From: Trichopria drosophilae
Taxonomy: Eukaryota > Arthropoda > Insecta > Hymenoptera > Diapriidae
NCBI GenBank assembly: GCA_030407085.1
Contig: CM059585.1
Location: 64,053,501 to 64,117,500 of the forward strand
Direction: 5' to 3'
Length of the DNA: 64,000 bases
Shown: one piece after another, positions 45,269 to 57,427 of the stretch
Position numbering within the stretch: position 1 is the first letter of the stretch
Layout of the letters: the number at the start of each line of letters is the position of its first letter
Notes under the pieces: generated by a model
What the model saw: only the letters and a program-made list of their open reading frames with translations
Database searches by the model: none
Told to the model about the DNA's origin: nothing
Position numbers and translations under genes: made by a program

Positions 45269-46396
45269 CCCTTAGAGTAATACGGTGGGCCTTCGAGATC
45301 CAGGCGAAAGTGATAAAGTGCTGTAGATTGCTCCGTTTTTTTAAATAAAAATATATGAACAATAAATTTGATTTTGAATATATGAAACAAATTTTCTTTT
45401 CGGTAATATTATGATTGATATTTAAATTTGAAGGATTGAAGAAGGTACCTGAATTTTGTCAGTTCTTTTAAAGCACTTTCAATGTTCGAAAGAGCCTCTT
45501 GGTCTTTAAGACCCACCTTATTACTCTACGTTTTGTTGCGAATAGACAAAAAATAATCCGTAGAAGTGTTATGCCGCCTTTGCTTTTCGCTCATCTCTAA
45601 GTACTGCTCGAAATTAAAGGGATAAGAATTAGGGGCTGGGGCCATTTGAAAGCATTGAATGTGCCTTAAATTCTGATGTACGCGGTTTTCGAATAAAAGT
45701 AACAATTCTAAATGGTTTCAACAGCTTAAAGTTAGGTTAGTCGTACCATATTTTGTTTATCCCTTTGAAGGATGGTGTAGCAAATACGCTACGTCTTTTT
45801 TTAATTCATTATTTACATATGTAAGGTAATTTTTAATTAATTTTGCTGCAATTTTTTGCTTCCTTACTTCAAGAACATGTTAGGAAACGTAATAAATCAA
45901 TATCTTAAATTAATTATCATGTTGTAATGTTTAAAAAAATTAAACAAAATGTAAAAATGTTAGAATTTTTATGGAAAATATACGTGGAGAAGAAAATGTC
46001 ACTAAAATAAGATGAGACTGGGTACTCAGGGGTTTTCGTGGTCGCTGATTACAAATCTGACTTCAGATTTTCAAAATTCAAAATGGTGGATTCAATGTGG
46101 CCGACCGAATTGCATAAATTGACTTGATCCAGATGAAATTGAGTACTTGGGGGTTTTCAGGATCACTGATTACGTATCAGGCCTCAGATTTTCAAAATTC
46201 AAAATGGCGGATCCAAAATGACCGACCGAAATATAAAAACAAGTCAGATTCACCCCCGATTTCAGTCGGCCTTATTGGATCCGCTATTTTTAATTTTGAA
46301 AATCTGCGGCCAGATTCGTAGCCAGCGACCCCGAAAACTCCCGAGTAATAAATTTCAGCTATTTTCAGCGAAAATAAAAATGTATGCTTCAAAGGG
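45269..46396. mobile_element. Possible TTAA-flanked MITE with ATGGCGGATCC units inside
   Basis: The left end is CCCTTAGAGTAATACGGTGG and the right end, inverted, CCCTTTGAAGCATACA, each directly inside TTAA (45265-45268 and 46397-46400). Only the first five bases of the ends match, so the assignment is weak. Inside, TAGAGTAATA(C/A)GGTGGG is present at 45272 and inverted near 45520, and three ATGGCGGATCC units lie at 46080-46330. It might be two merged elements. Confidence 0.45.
46020..46335. repeat. Cluster of dispersed ATGGCGGATCC units
   Basis: Two plus-oriented units of about 120 bp (46020-46110 and 46135-46220) and one inverted unit (46262-46335). Each has GGGTTTTC, GATCACTGATTACG- or GTCGCTGATTACAA-like words, CAGATTTTCAAAATTCAAAA and TGGCGGATCC. 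It is the same family as in the 20-23 kb hairpin. Confidence 0.85.
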
Positions 46397-46400
46397 TTAA

Positions 46401-47362
46401 CAAGGAACTGAAAATTTTGGACCAGGGCTATCTGAGAACATTAAACTAGCTTTAAATCCATTTCAAATCAAATTAAAAATTCGATATGGTACCGCGAGTT
46501 TAAGATTCAGCTAGCTAAACGATGACAATTTTTTAAAAAATAAGGGGTACAAATTCCGATCCAGAGGCATTCGAGAGCTTTAAATTACCCTTAAATTCTG
46601 GTTGAGGCATTTTTCAAAAAAAATAATCATTGAAGTGATATGTCGCCTTAGCATTTTTCTAACCTGGCAGTTCTGCTCGAACTAAGGGGAAAAAGAATTT
46701 GCACCCGAGGCCAATCGAGAGTATTAAAATAGCCTTAAATACATGCCCATGCGTTTTTTTTTTTAAGTAAAAAATCCTTTAGTTTAACGTTAAGCTAGCG
46801 GAATCATGGGATTTTTTGTTTAATAGGGCGCTAAATATTTGGGAGCAGGGTCATTTGAGAATATAATGATGTTAAAGTATTGTGTCACTTCGTTTCGGTA
46901 ACATGGCAGTATTGTTCGATATTATGGTGATAAAAATTTGGAGCGTTGGCCATTCCAGAGCCTTAAATTCGCTCCGAAGTCTAGTATAGGCGTATTTTCG
47001 ATGTAACGCAAATGTCCGGCATGCTCCCGCCCTGGTAAAAACCGAAGAGTACACATACGCCTAAATGTCCAATTTCGCCTCTTTTTGCAATTCGAACTTA
47101 TGTAATGCGTTTTACAGTCGTGAATTTTACCAGGGCGTTTATATGGCTTAATGTTGAGTTAATGGAACCACGTTTTTCTTAAATTAATAAACTTTGAATT
47201 TTACATTATGGCGTTAAATTAGTTTAAAATTAGCCTTTAATTGGCCATTTGAGGCCGATTTGACAAAGTGATTCCGACAGCTTAATAGACCAGAATTGAG
47301 AACTTATCTCAGGCTCGCGTGGACAAGTCCGTCATGTCTCGATAGGCTGCAGGTCGAAGAAA
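46401..47362. other. AT-rich stretch with diverged repeats of about 150 bp
   Basis: Diverged units with CATTYGAGAGCNTTAAA-like words recur (near 45645, 46430, 46570, 46710, 46850 and 46960), suggesting an old tandem array spanning from inside the previous element. No gene is seen. Confidence 0.45.
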
Positions 47363-47530
47363 CGACAAATCAAAAAGCCGACAGGTCAAAAAACCGGCAG
47401 TCAAAAAGCCGGCACATTAAAAAATGGATGCATTGATAAGCGTACAATAATTTTTTGCAACGGCAGTTTTTTTTAACTGTCGGCTTTTGGATTATGGGTT
47501 TTTAACTGGTCGGCTTTTTGATTTGTCGGT
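47363..47530. mobile_element. Small foldback MITE
   Basis: CGACAAATCAAAAAGCCGAC at 47363 faces CGGCTTTTTGATTTGTCGGT at about 47510. Further GGTCAAAAAACCGGCAG and AACTGTCGGCTTTTGG words lie inside, so the 170 bp fold almost completely. No coding capacity. Confidence 0.8.
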
Positions 47531-48349
47531 TTTTTTTTTGTTAATTCCTCGATCAGAACATAAGGCCAATTTAAACCTCATACATGCCTCTGGTTGAAAA
47601 GTTGTATCCCCTTATGTTTTTACAAAATTGCCATGGTTTATTCCCTTACGGAAATTTGCTATTGAGAATTGTTGACCTACCATTTACCACCAATAGTAAT
47701 GCCCGAATTCACTATGTAATCAAATAGTTCTCAATTGTGAACTATTAGGGACCTCCAAAAACCCGCGAGTAAATGATTTATTTGACATTCAGGAAATTAT
47801 CCACCTTCCAATTTGTCATCAAATTCGTCATCAAGGAGCACGCACACCCTCGAGCAATAAGTTTCAAGAGGATTGGTTTAAATTTTCTAAAAGTATTTAT
47901 CGTGTCTGTCATTTTGAAGTTTTAAAAAATAACTTCTTATTTCAAATCGACAATCCCAAAAACGATAAGATCTGCACTTTCAGTATTTTTCAATAAAAAT
48001 ACTGTTTAAATAATTCATTTTACATGAAAACATTAGATTTCATTACAAAAAAAAAATACTGTTTATTCGAATTTTTGTTGTATTCTGCCCACAGTTTGTT
48101 GTGTGGATACCCTCTGATGGTAAAGCAGCCGTGTCTCCCACTCAGCAATCGGCCTGCTATTTTTGCCGTAGCGGGCGCAACGCTCGTTTTTTTTTTCATT
48201 TTAACAGTCACCGTTCCATGTACGGATCCCCAATCAGGATGCTTCACTTGAAAGAGCGACTGCGCATCGCGCCGACCGTAGGGCAATTGCTGTTGGTCGA
48301 TTTCGGAATGCTCTTTCGCGGGAACGCCGAAGCTGTATTTCAACTTGTT
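47531..48349. other. Unassigned stretch, partly GC-richer
   Basis: 48080-48330 is less AT-rich than its surroundings and has overlapping open frames on both strands (48020-48343 minus, 48101-48433 plus), none with a recognisable motif. I do not call a gene. Confidence 0.35.
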
Positions 48350-48790
48350 ACTCGCGGTTTTTTCGTCGCTAAATACAAACCTGGCATTATATTTTCAAAA
48401 TTTAAAATGACAAAATACCATATGGCGCTGTAGAATCGTTACAATTTTCTTATTCGGAGGTTTCAGGAGTCGCCTAATATGAATCTGAATTTATTTTTCC
48501 AAAATGCAATTCTGGCATCATATTGGCAAAATTAAAAATGACGAATCCAATTTGACGAAATGAAACACAGTAAAATCATCACATTTCTCTTGAAACATGT
48601 TACTCAATGGTTTTTGGGGTTGCTGAATATAAATATGGCATTATATTTACAAAATTTAAAGTGGCAAGTCTAAAAATGGTGGTCGAAACGACTAAGTATC
48701 GACCGAATCCGCATGAAACGTGTTTCTTCGGCTGTTTTTTTTTTGTGTTCTGAATGAAAATCCGGCATTATATGTTGCAAAATATTAATT
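48350..48790. repeat. Tandem-like units related to the ATGGCGGATCC family
   Basis: Three to four units of about 130 bp with TTACTCGCGGTTTTTTCGTC or variants, then GGCATTATATTTTCAAAATT and AAAATGACAAA. The same units occur in inverse orientation at 56390-57370. They look like an older subfamily of the dispersed repeat. Confidence 0.75.
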
Positions 48791-50200
48791 TTGTAAAACT
48801 GAATATTGTGGAGTTGTAGAGAATTGTACGATTAAAAAAGTAAAAGACTTTATTTTTTTTATTACTTTACTCTATAAACTCCTGTTATTTAAAACGATGA
48901 ATTCAAATAGCTAAGAAAACATTTTATTAATATTTAAAATTGCTATATAAATACTTTAAGTATTTAACATTATTTAAATCATAGAATTTTGTTGTTCAAC
49001 TATATTGTAACATGTAATATCACAAGAGGTTCAAAATTAGCGGACAATCCTAGATGGGTTCGTTGCAAACAAACACAGGAGTCAAGTTGTCCTGGGTTTA
49101 AAAGATTTTTCTGGAAAACTTAACGACTTCGTTTGTATGCAAGGAACCTTGAAGGAATTAACCGGTAATATTGGACCTCGAGTGATATACGTGGGATTAT
49201 TTTTAAATCAAAATTTTAAACAAGAGAATGGCAGAATTACAATCTATCCAACTCAATGACGGGTTCACTAAATATATAGCCAAGATGAAAATTTACCGGT
49301 GGAATTGTCGAAAATTTTCACTTAGATTTCATGTAAGCTATATAAAATATCGGCGAATGCTGTTGAAAGTTGGACGTGAAACATAATTAATACCAAATTT
49401 CAATTCTTGAAAATTTAATTTTTTATATTTTCTTAAAATATACTAATATTGGCTTGAAGTGTTTTATATATAGAAAATAAACATGATCAAATACATTAAT
49501 TAATCACTTTTTATGCATATTTAAATTTCCGAGAATTAATTTATGAGTGAGATACGTACATAAACAAAATAAACAGTGATTTTTCTTTAGGTTTTATTTT
49601 TGGACCATAAAACCTTCACTACGTTTGCATTTTAGCGGATGTGTGCCAAATTTATCCAAAATATTTGTAAATTACTTTTTACTTCATTTTTGTATTGAAA
49701 TCTGCACTAACCCTTAAATAAATGACAATCTCGAAAAAAAAACCAAGGCAGACGTTTTAATCAAATCACAACTCGCAAAGACAAGATTATATCGTGGGAG
49801 AGAACCTATTATGTCTATTTTTATGACGAATATCCGTAAATATCATCTGGAATAATTTACTTCGATTTGTTAATTTTCGATAGTGAAATTGAAAACAAAG
49901 AAAATTGATCTTCATAATGAAGTTCGAAATCCTGCAACGAACTGCTTTCTTGGTAGTGCAATTGTCACATAAGCACGGAAAATTTCCGGTAAGTTGTTTT
50001 GTTAGCAAGAAGCCTTTAAGAATCGAGCAAAGGAACAAGAATAGAAACGTATTCAGAATGTTTCAATCACTTTTCTCTCACATTTCTCGGAAATTCTTTC
50101 TATTTCCAATCAGATAGAAAACGTAAACAGAACACGAACATAACCTACAAAGTATTGGCTTGCCGTTTTTAGATGAAGACACGAACTAAACTAAACGGAC
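48791..50200. other. AT-rich stretch without genes
   Basis: No recognisable coding sequence or element ends. The inverted word GGGTCTCAATTAACATCAAC at its right edge (about 50211) pairs with 52390-52411, around the candidate solo LTR. Confidence 0.45.
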
Positions 50201-50984
50201 TAAAGCACCATGGGTCTCAATTAACATCAACCTAAAAATCCCGAAATACTGTGAAAATCTGGTATAAAAGTTACTTTTTTAAATATTACTTCCTTCTGTT
50301 ACGACCCAGTGAACATCTCGAACGAGATATTAACTGAATAGCAACAAGGGCGTGTAACTCAGTAGAATTACTGGGTTCTTTAGGTGAGTGGGGGCTACTG
50401 ATGACACAGGAAAGTCGGGAATAAGGGTAAAATAAGGAAACACTTTATTTAGTTGAAATTAATTTATTGCTGGTTTGATAACATTTCTTTAGGTGTACAA
50501 AGTGGTGTTATTGGATGAGGGGAAAGAGGGATAAGGGAGGTTCTATTATGGGGAAAAATTCCTTAGCAGTCTGTCGCTCATTTTCCTCCAGGATAAGGTG
50601 AACGACCTTTGGCAAGTTTGGGCGCTGAAACTTTTGTCCTGCTCGACGGCGTTTGACTGAAAAATATTTGTTTCTTTTTAGATATTCATTTTTTTTATTT
50701 TAGAACTCGCGAAAGTGAGAAAACAAAATATTATAAAACTAATCAATTGTATTGTTCATTTAGTTAACGCTCTGCTAAAAATCTTTGGAACATCGAATGT
50801 GAGGAAGGTATTTCCCTAAGAATTGGTCTTTAATATTAAATATATATTTATATTGTCTCTATTTTTAGAATTAAAAAAGATCAGTTATTTAGGAAAAAAT
50901 AATGATAAAAACAGGAATATTAATCGCGTGAGAGGGGCGACTTCGTCTCGGTGGGCTGTGCGCAATAGGTAGGAGAGAAGGAGC

Positions 50985-51215
50985 TGTGGTTTCGCAGGCC
51001 TACCCGCTATGCCACAAAAGAAAAAAAAGGGGGGGGGGGTTGGTAGGCCGACCCGCTATGTCGCAAAGGGAAAAGGTTTGTGTGATTTCGCAGGCATACC
51101 CGCTATGTCACGAAAAGGAAGGAAGTGCGATTTCGCAGGCCGACCCTCTATGTCGCAAATGGAAAAGGTTGGCGTGATTTCGCAGGCCTACCCGCTATGT
51201 CACGAAAGTAAAGGA
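50985..51215. repeat. Tandem repeat, about 57-bp unit, four copies
   Basis: Units read GATTTCGCAGGCCTACCCGC (or CATACCCGC, CGACCCTC), TATGTCACGAAA or TATGTCGCAAA, then a purine-rich spacer. A (G)10 run sits at about 51030. The repeat lies inside the candidate LTR. Confidence 0.92.
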
Positions 51216-51519
51216 GAAGAGAGGGATCATTCGTTTATTTATAAAATAAAGAGATACTTACCATTTCTTTTCGCTGGTCCCTTTTTGAACGGCGATCAGT
51301 TGTTCTAAATGATTGGGCGTGTTGTATTCTTCCCTGGAGTTTTTCAGAGCCTCCTATCTGCTGAACGACGGACTCGTTTTATGGAAATCGGTTGCTTGGC
51401 CAGATGAACTTCTGTGACTGAAGAACTTGAATTGTTCTCGTGGTAGAGCAGACGAAGTAGTTTGCATCGCCCGGAAAATCTCCCCACGATCCTCTACTAT
51501 GATTCCTACTATTCTCTAG

Positions 51520-51605
51520 TTTTCTCTTGTCTCTCTAGTCCACTCTCTGGTCCACTCGTTTTCTCTCTGGTACTCTCTAGTCTACTCTCTGGTCCACTCG
51601 TTTGT
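51520..51605. repeat. CT-rich tandem repeat (TCTCTGGTCCACTCGTTT units)
   Basis: Words CACTCTCTGGTCCACTCGTT and CTCTCTAGTC(C/T)ACTCTCTGG recur two to three times in 85 bp. Confidence 0.85.
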
Positions 51606-52419
51606 ACGCGACAGCGTATTTATGGTGTGCCATCGTTTTATCCCTGCTTTGAGTTTTTCCCCTTCTATTTTGAAAATGGTGGATTTGTGTGTTGGACAGG
51701 TTTTGGAAATAGGCCAAGGAGGAAGCACGCATTAACTAATGCTTTTACATTATTGTTATAATAACATACGGTGTCGTAGATAGCTATTTAGAACGTGTCC
51801 GTTTTCTCTTTTATTCTTAGAAAAGTCAAAAACCGGTAACTTGATAGTTATAAGAAAAGTTTTTCGGCTTAGGCAACGCGAGCCATCTTCTGATTTATGG
51901 CTAATAAAAGTTAAAAGAAAGTCTAATTTGAAGCGGTTTCGTTCCAACATGCTGCGTCTACGTGATCTCAACGCTATATTAAAAAAAAGGGACTCGTTTG
52001 TCCGATACCGACATACAATTTTCGGATTTGTCAATACATACAAAAAAGGGTAATTGCGCTAGTTACGGAGGCGTAACACTTCCAGTATATCTAATTCCAT
52101 ATGTATGAGGCGAATGCAGTCCAAACACAAATTGAAGTAGACGTAATTTTGAGTAAATCTAGAGGAGAAACATATCTCTATCTGTAGTAGATTTGAAATT
52201 ATCATCAACTAGAATTTAAGTTTTTTTCAAAGAAATATTTCGTTAAACCCTGACTTACAAAGGCTATATCTTCGAAGTATTAGCTTGAAAACATTTGATT
52301 TTTTTTTCGGACATATTACACAAGCTTTAATTGTTGTATAGATACTAATGGATTTAATGGAAGAAAATTGTATACAAGCACCTTTGAGTTGAAGTTAATT
52401 GAGACCCACCGTGAAAGTG

Positions 52420-53533
52420 TATTAAATTTCATCCATACTAATTAATGGCAATATATACGTGAACGTAAGCAACGCTCCTTAAAAAAGAAAAATATTTTAT
52501 AAGACCCAAACCAATGAAACGAATTTTGTTGAATTTACGTATACGAAAATCCAGATAAACATATTCAATCGATAAACTTCGAATTAGATTTCGACGATTT
52601 TCAATATGAAAACAGAAAGAAATAGGATTGGAAACGTAATTTCTGAATGCAACCGTATTCTTTTTCGTTTGTTGAGAATTTGTTTTGGGATTGTTATTGT
52701 GATGTTGCCCTTAATTATACATACTTTAGGCATTTTTGTACTAAATGCTGTTAATTCGAACATTTCAATGTATATTTTCAATGTTCAGTTATGAAAACGA
52801 TAGATTCTTTTTAGTTTTTACCCTACATGCGTTAGAGTACACTACTGTTTATTTATTACATTTCATAAAACACTTTATCGATGTATTTGGATATCATGAA
52901 TATTTTCCAAAAATATTAATGATTGCTCATGAAATATCGCATATCATAATTATCAGGCATAATTTCGCTTGATGGAATATTTGTGATAACTGTGATGTGA
53001 GAAGTGTGTGACATAAATTTATCATTTTTCAGTGAACATAACTTGTTACTCATTTTTCTTATTAATGATTAAAAGAAACGATAAGTAAAATGAATAAATA
53101 TCCTGTAAACATAAACGTGAAGTTTGAGCGGTTCTTTTTCGGTTATGAAAGTATATTTTTTCAAATTGACTTACCTTTTCACTTATTATTAAAAGATAAG
53201 TTACTCGCTAAACAAATGCATGTATATTGAATACATTGTTATTTTTAGGCCCAAACCATGGCAATTCATTGAAATATTATGCATTGTCACATTTGCTTAA
53301 ATTGTTATCACGTTAAGCCCACTATTGCGACTAAGCTGTCATGTTAAAAAACAATAGGAAATAATTAGTTTCAGTAAAAGTTTTAACATTTATTGTGTCT
53401 TTCTACCACGACTAACTCATATGCAGTTTGATATTGATTTCAATAAACATAATAACAACGAAGCTACAACCCAAAAATAACGTGCATCACTTAGCCTTCA
53501 GTCTTCATGCTTTTTACACAATCTCCAGATTTA
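52420..53533. other. AT-rich stretch without genes
   Basis: No convincing coding sequence. It probably includes the left end of the Transib element that follows, but I could not identify a CACWATG-type terminus with confidence. Confidence 0.4.
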
Positions 53534-54424
53534 AAATGACGAAGGGAAGAAGTAAACCTAGAGGTCGTCCACGGAAAAATGTAAACCATCCACAAATTCT
53601 GTACGAAAACGACTGAGTACTTGTGAAGGAGCATCGAAAGGCACTTTGTACAGACGAGCGCGGAAATTAATAAAAGAATTCGAAAATGATCCGTCGGTTT
53701 TGTTGTTGTCTGCGAAATTACTGCAGCAAAATATGTCCCGTGCTCCTATACCTAATAACGATGATCAGAGTGAAAATACTCTTATGGATGTGCAATAATC
53801 GTTGAACCTGAAATGGAGGAAGAAGATCAGGAAGTAGTTCCACAAAGACACTCTCCAAAATCTGCGTTGGCCTTTTATTTAGAAAATGATTTTCTAAAAA
53901 AATCATACAAGTCCTTAGTAAAAGATCTCATGGTAATAAGTTTGCTAATTATTGAATTACAAAGTATATGTGGAGAGAATAAACAGATTCACCCTTGCCC
54001 TCAAAGCATTCTATTCTTTCGTCCTATAAGAACTGCAGGGAAGAAAGAAGACGATGTAACCAGCACGACAGAATATAACCGTTTGCAAGCCGAAATCACG
54101 TCTTTGCAACCATTGCAATTTTTAACTGGAGAAAAGAAAGCCATCGTAAAAATTGTAGTGCAGCAAACACTTTTCGATTGAAAATGTATAAATTGCATTG
54201 TGAAGAACCTCGCCACAAGTAGATGTCCGATTTGTTTGCGGACAACACATCAACTTAATAATATGGACAATGATTTTCAACCTAAGGATGAAAAATCATT
54301 GCAGCTAGGATTAGGTCTTCTACATACAGAAATAAAGTGTTTTGAATTTTTGATACATTTAATGTACCGAAGAAACCTCTGGGATATTCGACAGGAATAC
54401 AAAGGTATGGTATTAAAAGTATAA

Positions 54425-55626
54425 GCCCGGCTGAAAGAATCCGATTTATATCGTTTCTAATCGTACTTCTGACCCCTCATAAAAATGTCCGATCGACCCA
54501 TATTGAATTTCTGTGGGCATCTCTTGGTATCTACGTAATTCTATTGATTTCTATTTGCCGACCAAATAAACAATTAGAGTGCGGATATTTAAAAGTGGTA
54601 TATATAGTGGTATGTGCGTAAGTAGCTTACATAAAAACAAAACATGTTAGTCATTTAGGAATTTATATGACAAAAAGTACACCACGTCTAAAAATAATAT
54701 ACTTGTAGTTGCCCCTAATCGGATATTTTTTGGAGGGACACTAAAGTTTCTTACACAAAATTATTCCACAGACTTTCTACTTTAATATTATGCGAATTCC
54801 ATGAAATATGTATGATCTGGTTTTGTATGAAATGTATGACATGTCAGCTTTAGCCAATTTCTATAGGGTAAATGGAGGTATTACCATGGTTTAGAGAGCA
54901 TGGCAGACTTTGATGAAGCAATAAAAACCGTGTGCCGAAGACCGTGGATTACATTTGGCATTTATGGTTTTTTTTCAACTTTATTTTTCTTGCTCTCCCC
55001 ACATTCGTTACTTTTTATAAACTAACTAGCTAAATAATAACTTAATAACCCTTTTTTCGTTTGCACTATTAACGCTGTATTGTAAAGGAGGTTATGCACA
55101 GGTTATGTAAGCAATTATTTTTGTGCGTCGCATTGTACCGCGGTAATTGGCACGCTCTTGAAAACCCGTTTACCTATTACCGTGTTGATAGAATAAAATT
55201 AAATACAAGTAGGATCATTGTTAAAGAAGAAATTTTAATAAATAAAAGCATTACTTAATCGAATAATAGAAAAGGAATACATTTTAAAGAATAAATAACA
55301 TCATGAAACGTTTTATGGAGGACACTCTTGACGCATTGCGTTTAGTATTAGTTTATATTTTTCGTTCAATGAGACTAAACAATTATTACAACTAATGAAT
55401 AAATTTTATACACATTATATTGCTAACTTTTTGTTGGTTGAATACTCACGACTTAACATTATCTGTATAAATTTTATGGGACAATAAAATTTAAATATTA
55501 TAACGAAATATCACAGAACCAGCGGAACCACGGTAATACCCACACTTACCCTATATCTCCAACTTACCGTAACAAACATGGGACAGACTACTAACAAAAG
55601 ACATGTTATCTTAAAACCTAAACTAC
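54425..55626. other. Gap inside the Transib coding region
   Basis: The transposase reading jumps from 54424 to about 55640. About 690 bp of this is a MITE (54864-55553). The remaining approximately 510 bp, with no coding match, could be an intron or a second insertion; no clean GT...AG pair was identified. Confidence 0.55.
54864..55553. mobile_element. TA-flanked MITE inside the Transib pseudogene
   Basis: The left end TAGGGTAAATGGAGGTATTA and the inverted right end TAGGGTAAGTGTGGGTATTA match in 17 of 20 positions, continuing as CC(A/G)TGGTT. TA lies outside both ends (54862-54863 and 55554-55555). The 690-bp AT-rich interior has no transposase. TA target use fits the Tc1/mariner group. Confidence 0.75.
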
Positions 55627-56190
55627 ATGTTTCATAATAATTTCAGAACTTTCAATACGAAAAAAATTGATGTACAAAAACGTGTATACGATGATATTCA
55701 TGTTGGAATTGATCAGATCATTCAAGGCCACGGTACGACAAATACTGGGAATGTTGCTCGAAAGTGTTTTGAGGACCCAACGAAATTTGCTACAGCTCTA
55801 CAAGTTGACAAAACACTTTTTGAAAATATCGACACCATTATTGGAGCTTATAAGAGCAAGCGAGATTTAAATCTAAACAAGGTCGCTGCATTATGCACAA
55901 CAACATACCACCGATTTTTCAAGTTATACTCATGGGCTAGAATGAGCCCAACGGTACACAAACTTTTAATACATTCACCGGACATTGCACGATAATTTCC
56001 TTTGCCAATGACATATTATTATGAGGATGCCAACGAAAGTTGGCACAAATTATACCAGAAAAATTTAAAGGTCCACGCTCGACAAAACAATCGGGAAAAT
56101 CGCCTCTTAGATACGTTCAATCGGACATTGTATTTGAGTGACCCAATGTTATCTTTCTTTCACATTGAGGATCGTTGTAACGAGCATTAA

Positions 56191-56389
56191 AATTCAGTAT
56201 CCCCAGATGTTGCAAATTTATTTATGGGTTGACAATAAACATGCGTTTATGTAATATCTTAATTGTTGTTGTGCTACTATTTACTTCTTTTTTTCAAACA
56301 CATTATTAATATTATTTAAATTTCATTGCAGATTAAATTTTAATTTCATCATATTCTTATTCAGCGACTGCAAAAAGCCCCCAATAATG
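56191..56389. other. Sequence after the Transib coding end
   Basis: AT-rich, with no recognisable Transib right terminus. Confidence 0.35.
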
Positions 56390-57370
56390 TGTTTCAAACG
56401 TACTCAGTCGATATAAAGTTATATCGCCAGCCGATTGCATTCGCCTTTTTTAATTTTGCAAAGATAATACCAGATTGGTATTCACCGACCCCAAAAAACT
56501 CTGAGTATACAAAATACACATGATTCAAGAGAAATGTGACGATATTAAAGTGTCTCCTTCCGTCAAATTTGATTCGCCATTTTGAATTTTGCAAATATTA
56601 TGTCAGAATTGCATTCAGCAAATTTGTATTCATCAAGTTTCAAGCGGTTTAAGTTGTTATTAACTTATTTCGTCCACCATATCGGATTCACCATTTTTAA
56701 TTTTCTACAAATTATACCAAATTCGTATCAAGCAACCCGGAAACCCCCTAATAATACAGTTAAAGCGAATTCTATTGATTTGACATCGTTTCGTCACGTA
56801 TATTCAATTCGCTATTTTTAATTTTGAAAAGATAATTTCAGACTCATATTAGACGACCCCTGAAACCGTCGTATAAGAGAATGGTAACCATTTTTCAGTG
56901 TTTGTTCCGCCATATCATTTTGAATTTTGCAAATATAGTGCCATATTTGAATTCAGCGACCCCAAAAACCATTGAGTAACACGTTTCAGGAGAAATGTGA
57001 TGATTTTGCAGTGTTTCATTCAGTCAAAATGGATTTGCCATTTTTAATTTTGTAAATATGATGCGAGAATTTCATTCTTCATTTTGAATTTTGAAAAGAT
57101 AAATTCAGATTCATATTAGGCGACTCCTGAAACCTCCGAATAAGAAAATTATAATGATTCTACAGTGCTTGTTCCGCCATATGGTATTCGCCATTTTAAA
57201 TTTTGAAAATATAATGCCAGGTTTGTATTTAGCGACGAAAAAACCGCGAGTAACAAGTTTCAGTCGGTATGAAGTTATTTCGGCCCCTATATTAGATTCG
57301 CCATTTAGAACATTGAAAATCTGACAAAAATCTCTTGAAAGTTACACATTCGAATTCAGCGAGCCTGAAA
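56390..57370. repeat. Array of diverged ATGGCGGATCC-family units
   Basis: About seven units of roughly 130 bp, each with ATTCGCCATTTTTAATTTTG or a variant, then a degenerate ATTCAGCGACCCCAAAAACC word and AGTAACANGTTTCA. They are inverse to the units at 48.35-48.79 kb. Individual copies differ a lot, indicating age. Confidence 0.8.
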
Positions 57371-57427
57371 ACTTTCAAGTGGTTTGGATTTGAAACATTT
57401 CTCTGAAAAGAAAAATGTATAGTTTAA

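Larger units (their letters stand above)
50297..52078. repeat. Candidate solo LTR, 1,782 bp, with 4-bp target duplication
   Basis: The segment starts TGTTACGACCC and ends GGCGTAACA, i.e. TG...CA termini with short inverted TGTTACG ends, as in many gypsy-type LTRs. CTTC lies directly outside each end (50293-50296 and 52079-52082). No pol, Gag or primer site is seen inside, which fits a solo LTR left by recombination. The length is large for an LTR, and internal tandem repeats may explain part of it. Strand could not be fixed. Confidence 0.55.
53534..56190 (+). pseudogene. Transib transposase (RAG1-related), decayed
   Basis: Pieces in order: a basic AT-hook-like start (MTKGRSKPRGRPRKNVNH, 53537), KGTLYRRARKLIKEFENDPS, then 53813-54181 with PCPQSILFFRPIR, TTEYNRLQAEITSLQPLQF and VVQQTLFDWKCIN (a TGA stop lies after FD). 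Next comes SRCPICLRTTHQLNN with LLHTEIKCFEFLIHLMYR to 54424. After a 1.2-kb gap, 55627-56190 gives GHGTTNTGNVARKCFED, SPTVHKLLIHSPDIA, DANESWHKLYQKNLKVHARQ and LYLSDPMLSF. This order matches the core of Transib transposases and vertebrate RAG1. By that alignment the second catalytic Asp (FDWK) and the Glu (ANES) remain, while the region of the first Asp is deleted near 53930-53980. Stops at 54179 and 55993 confirm a pseudogene. Confidence 0.82.

Noticed and set aside
48020..48433. Possible small gene on either strand
   Set aside because: Overlapping frames on both strands with no motif or splice signals, and flanked by repeat units.
53300..53340. CACTATTGCGACTAAGC as the Transib left terminus
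   Set aside because: It vaguely resembles CACWATG, but no matching inverse was found after 56.2 kb and no 5-bp duplication was seen.
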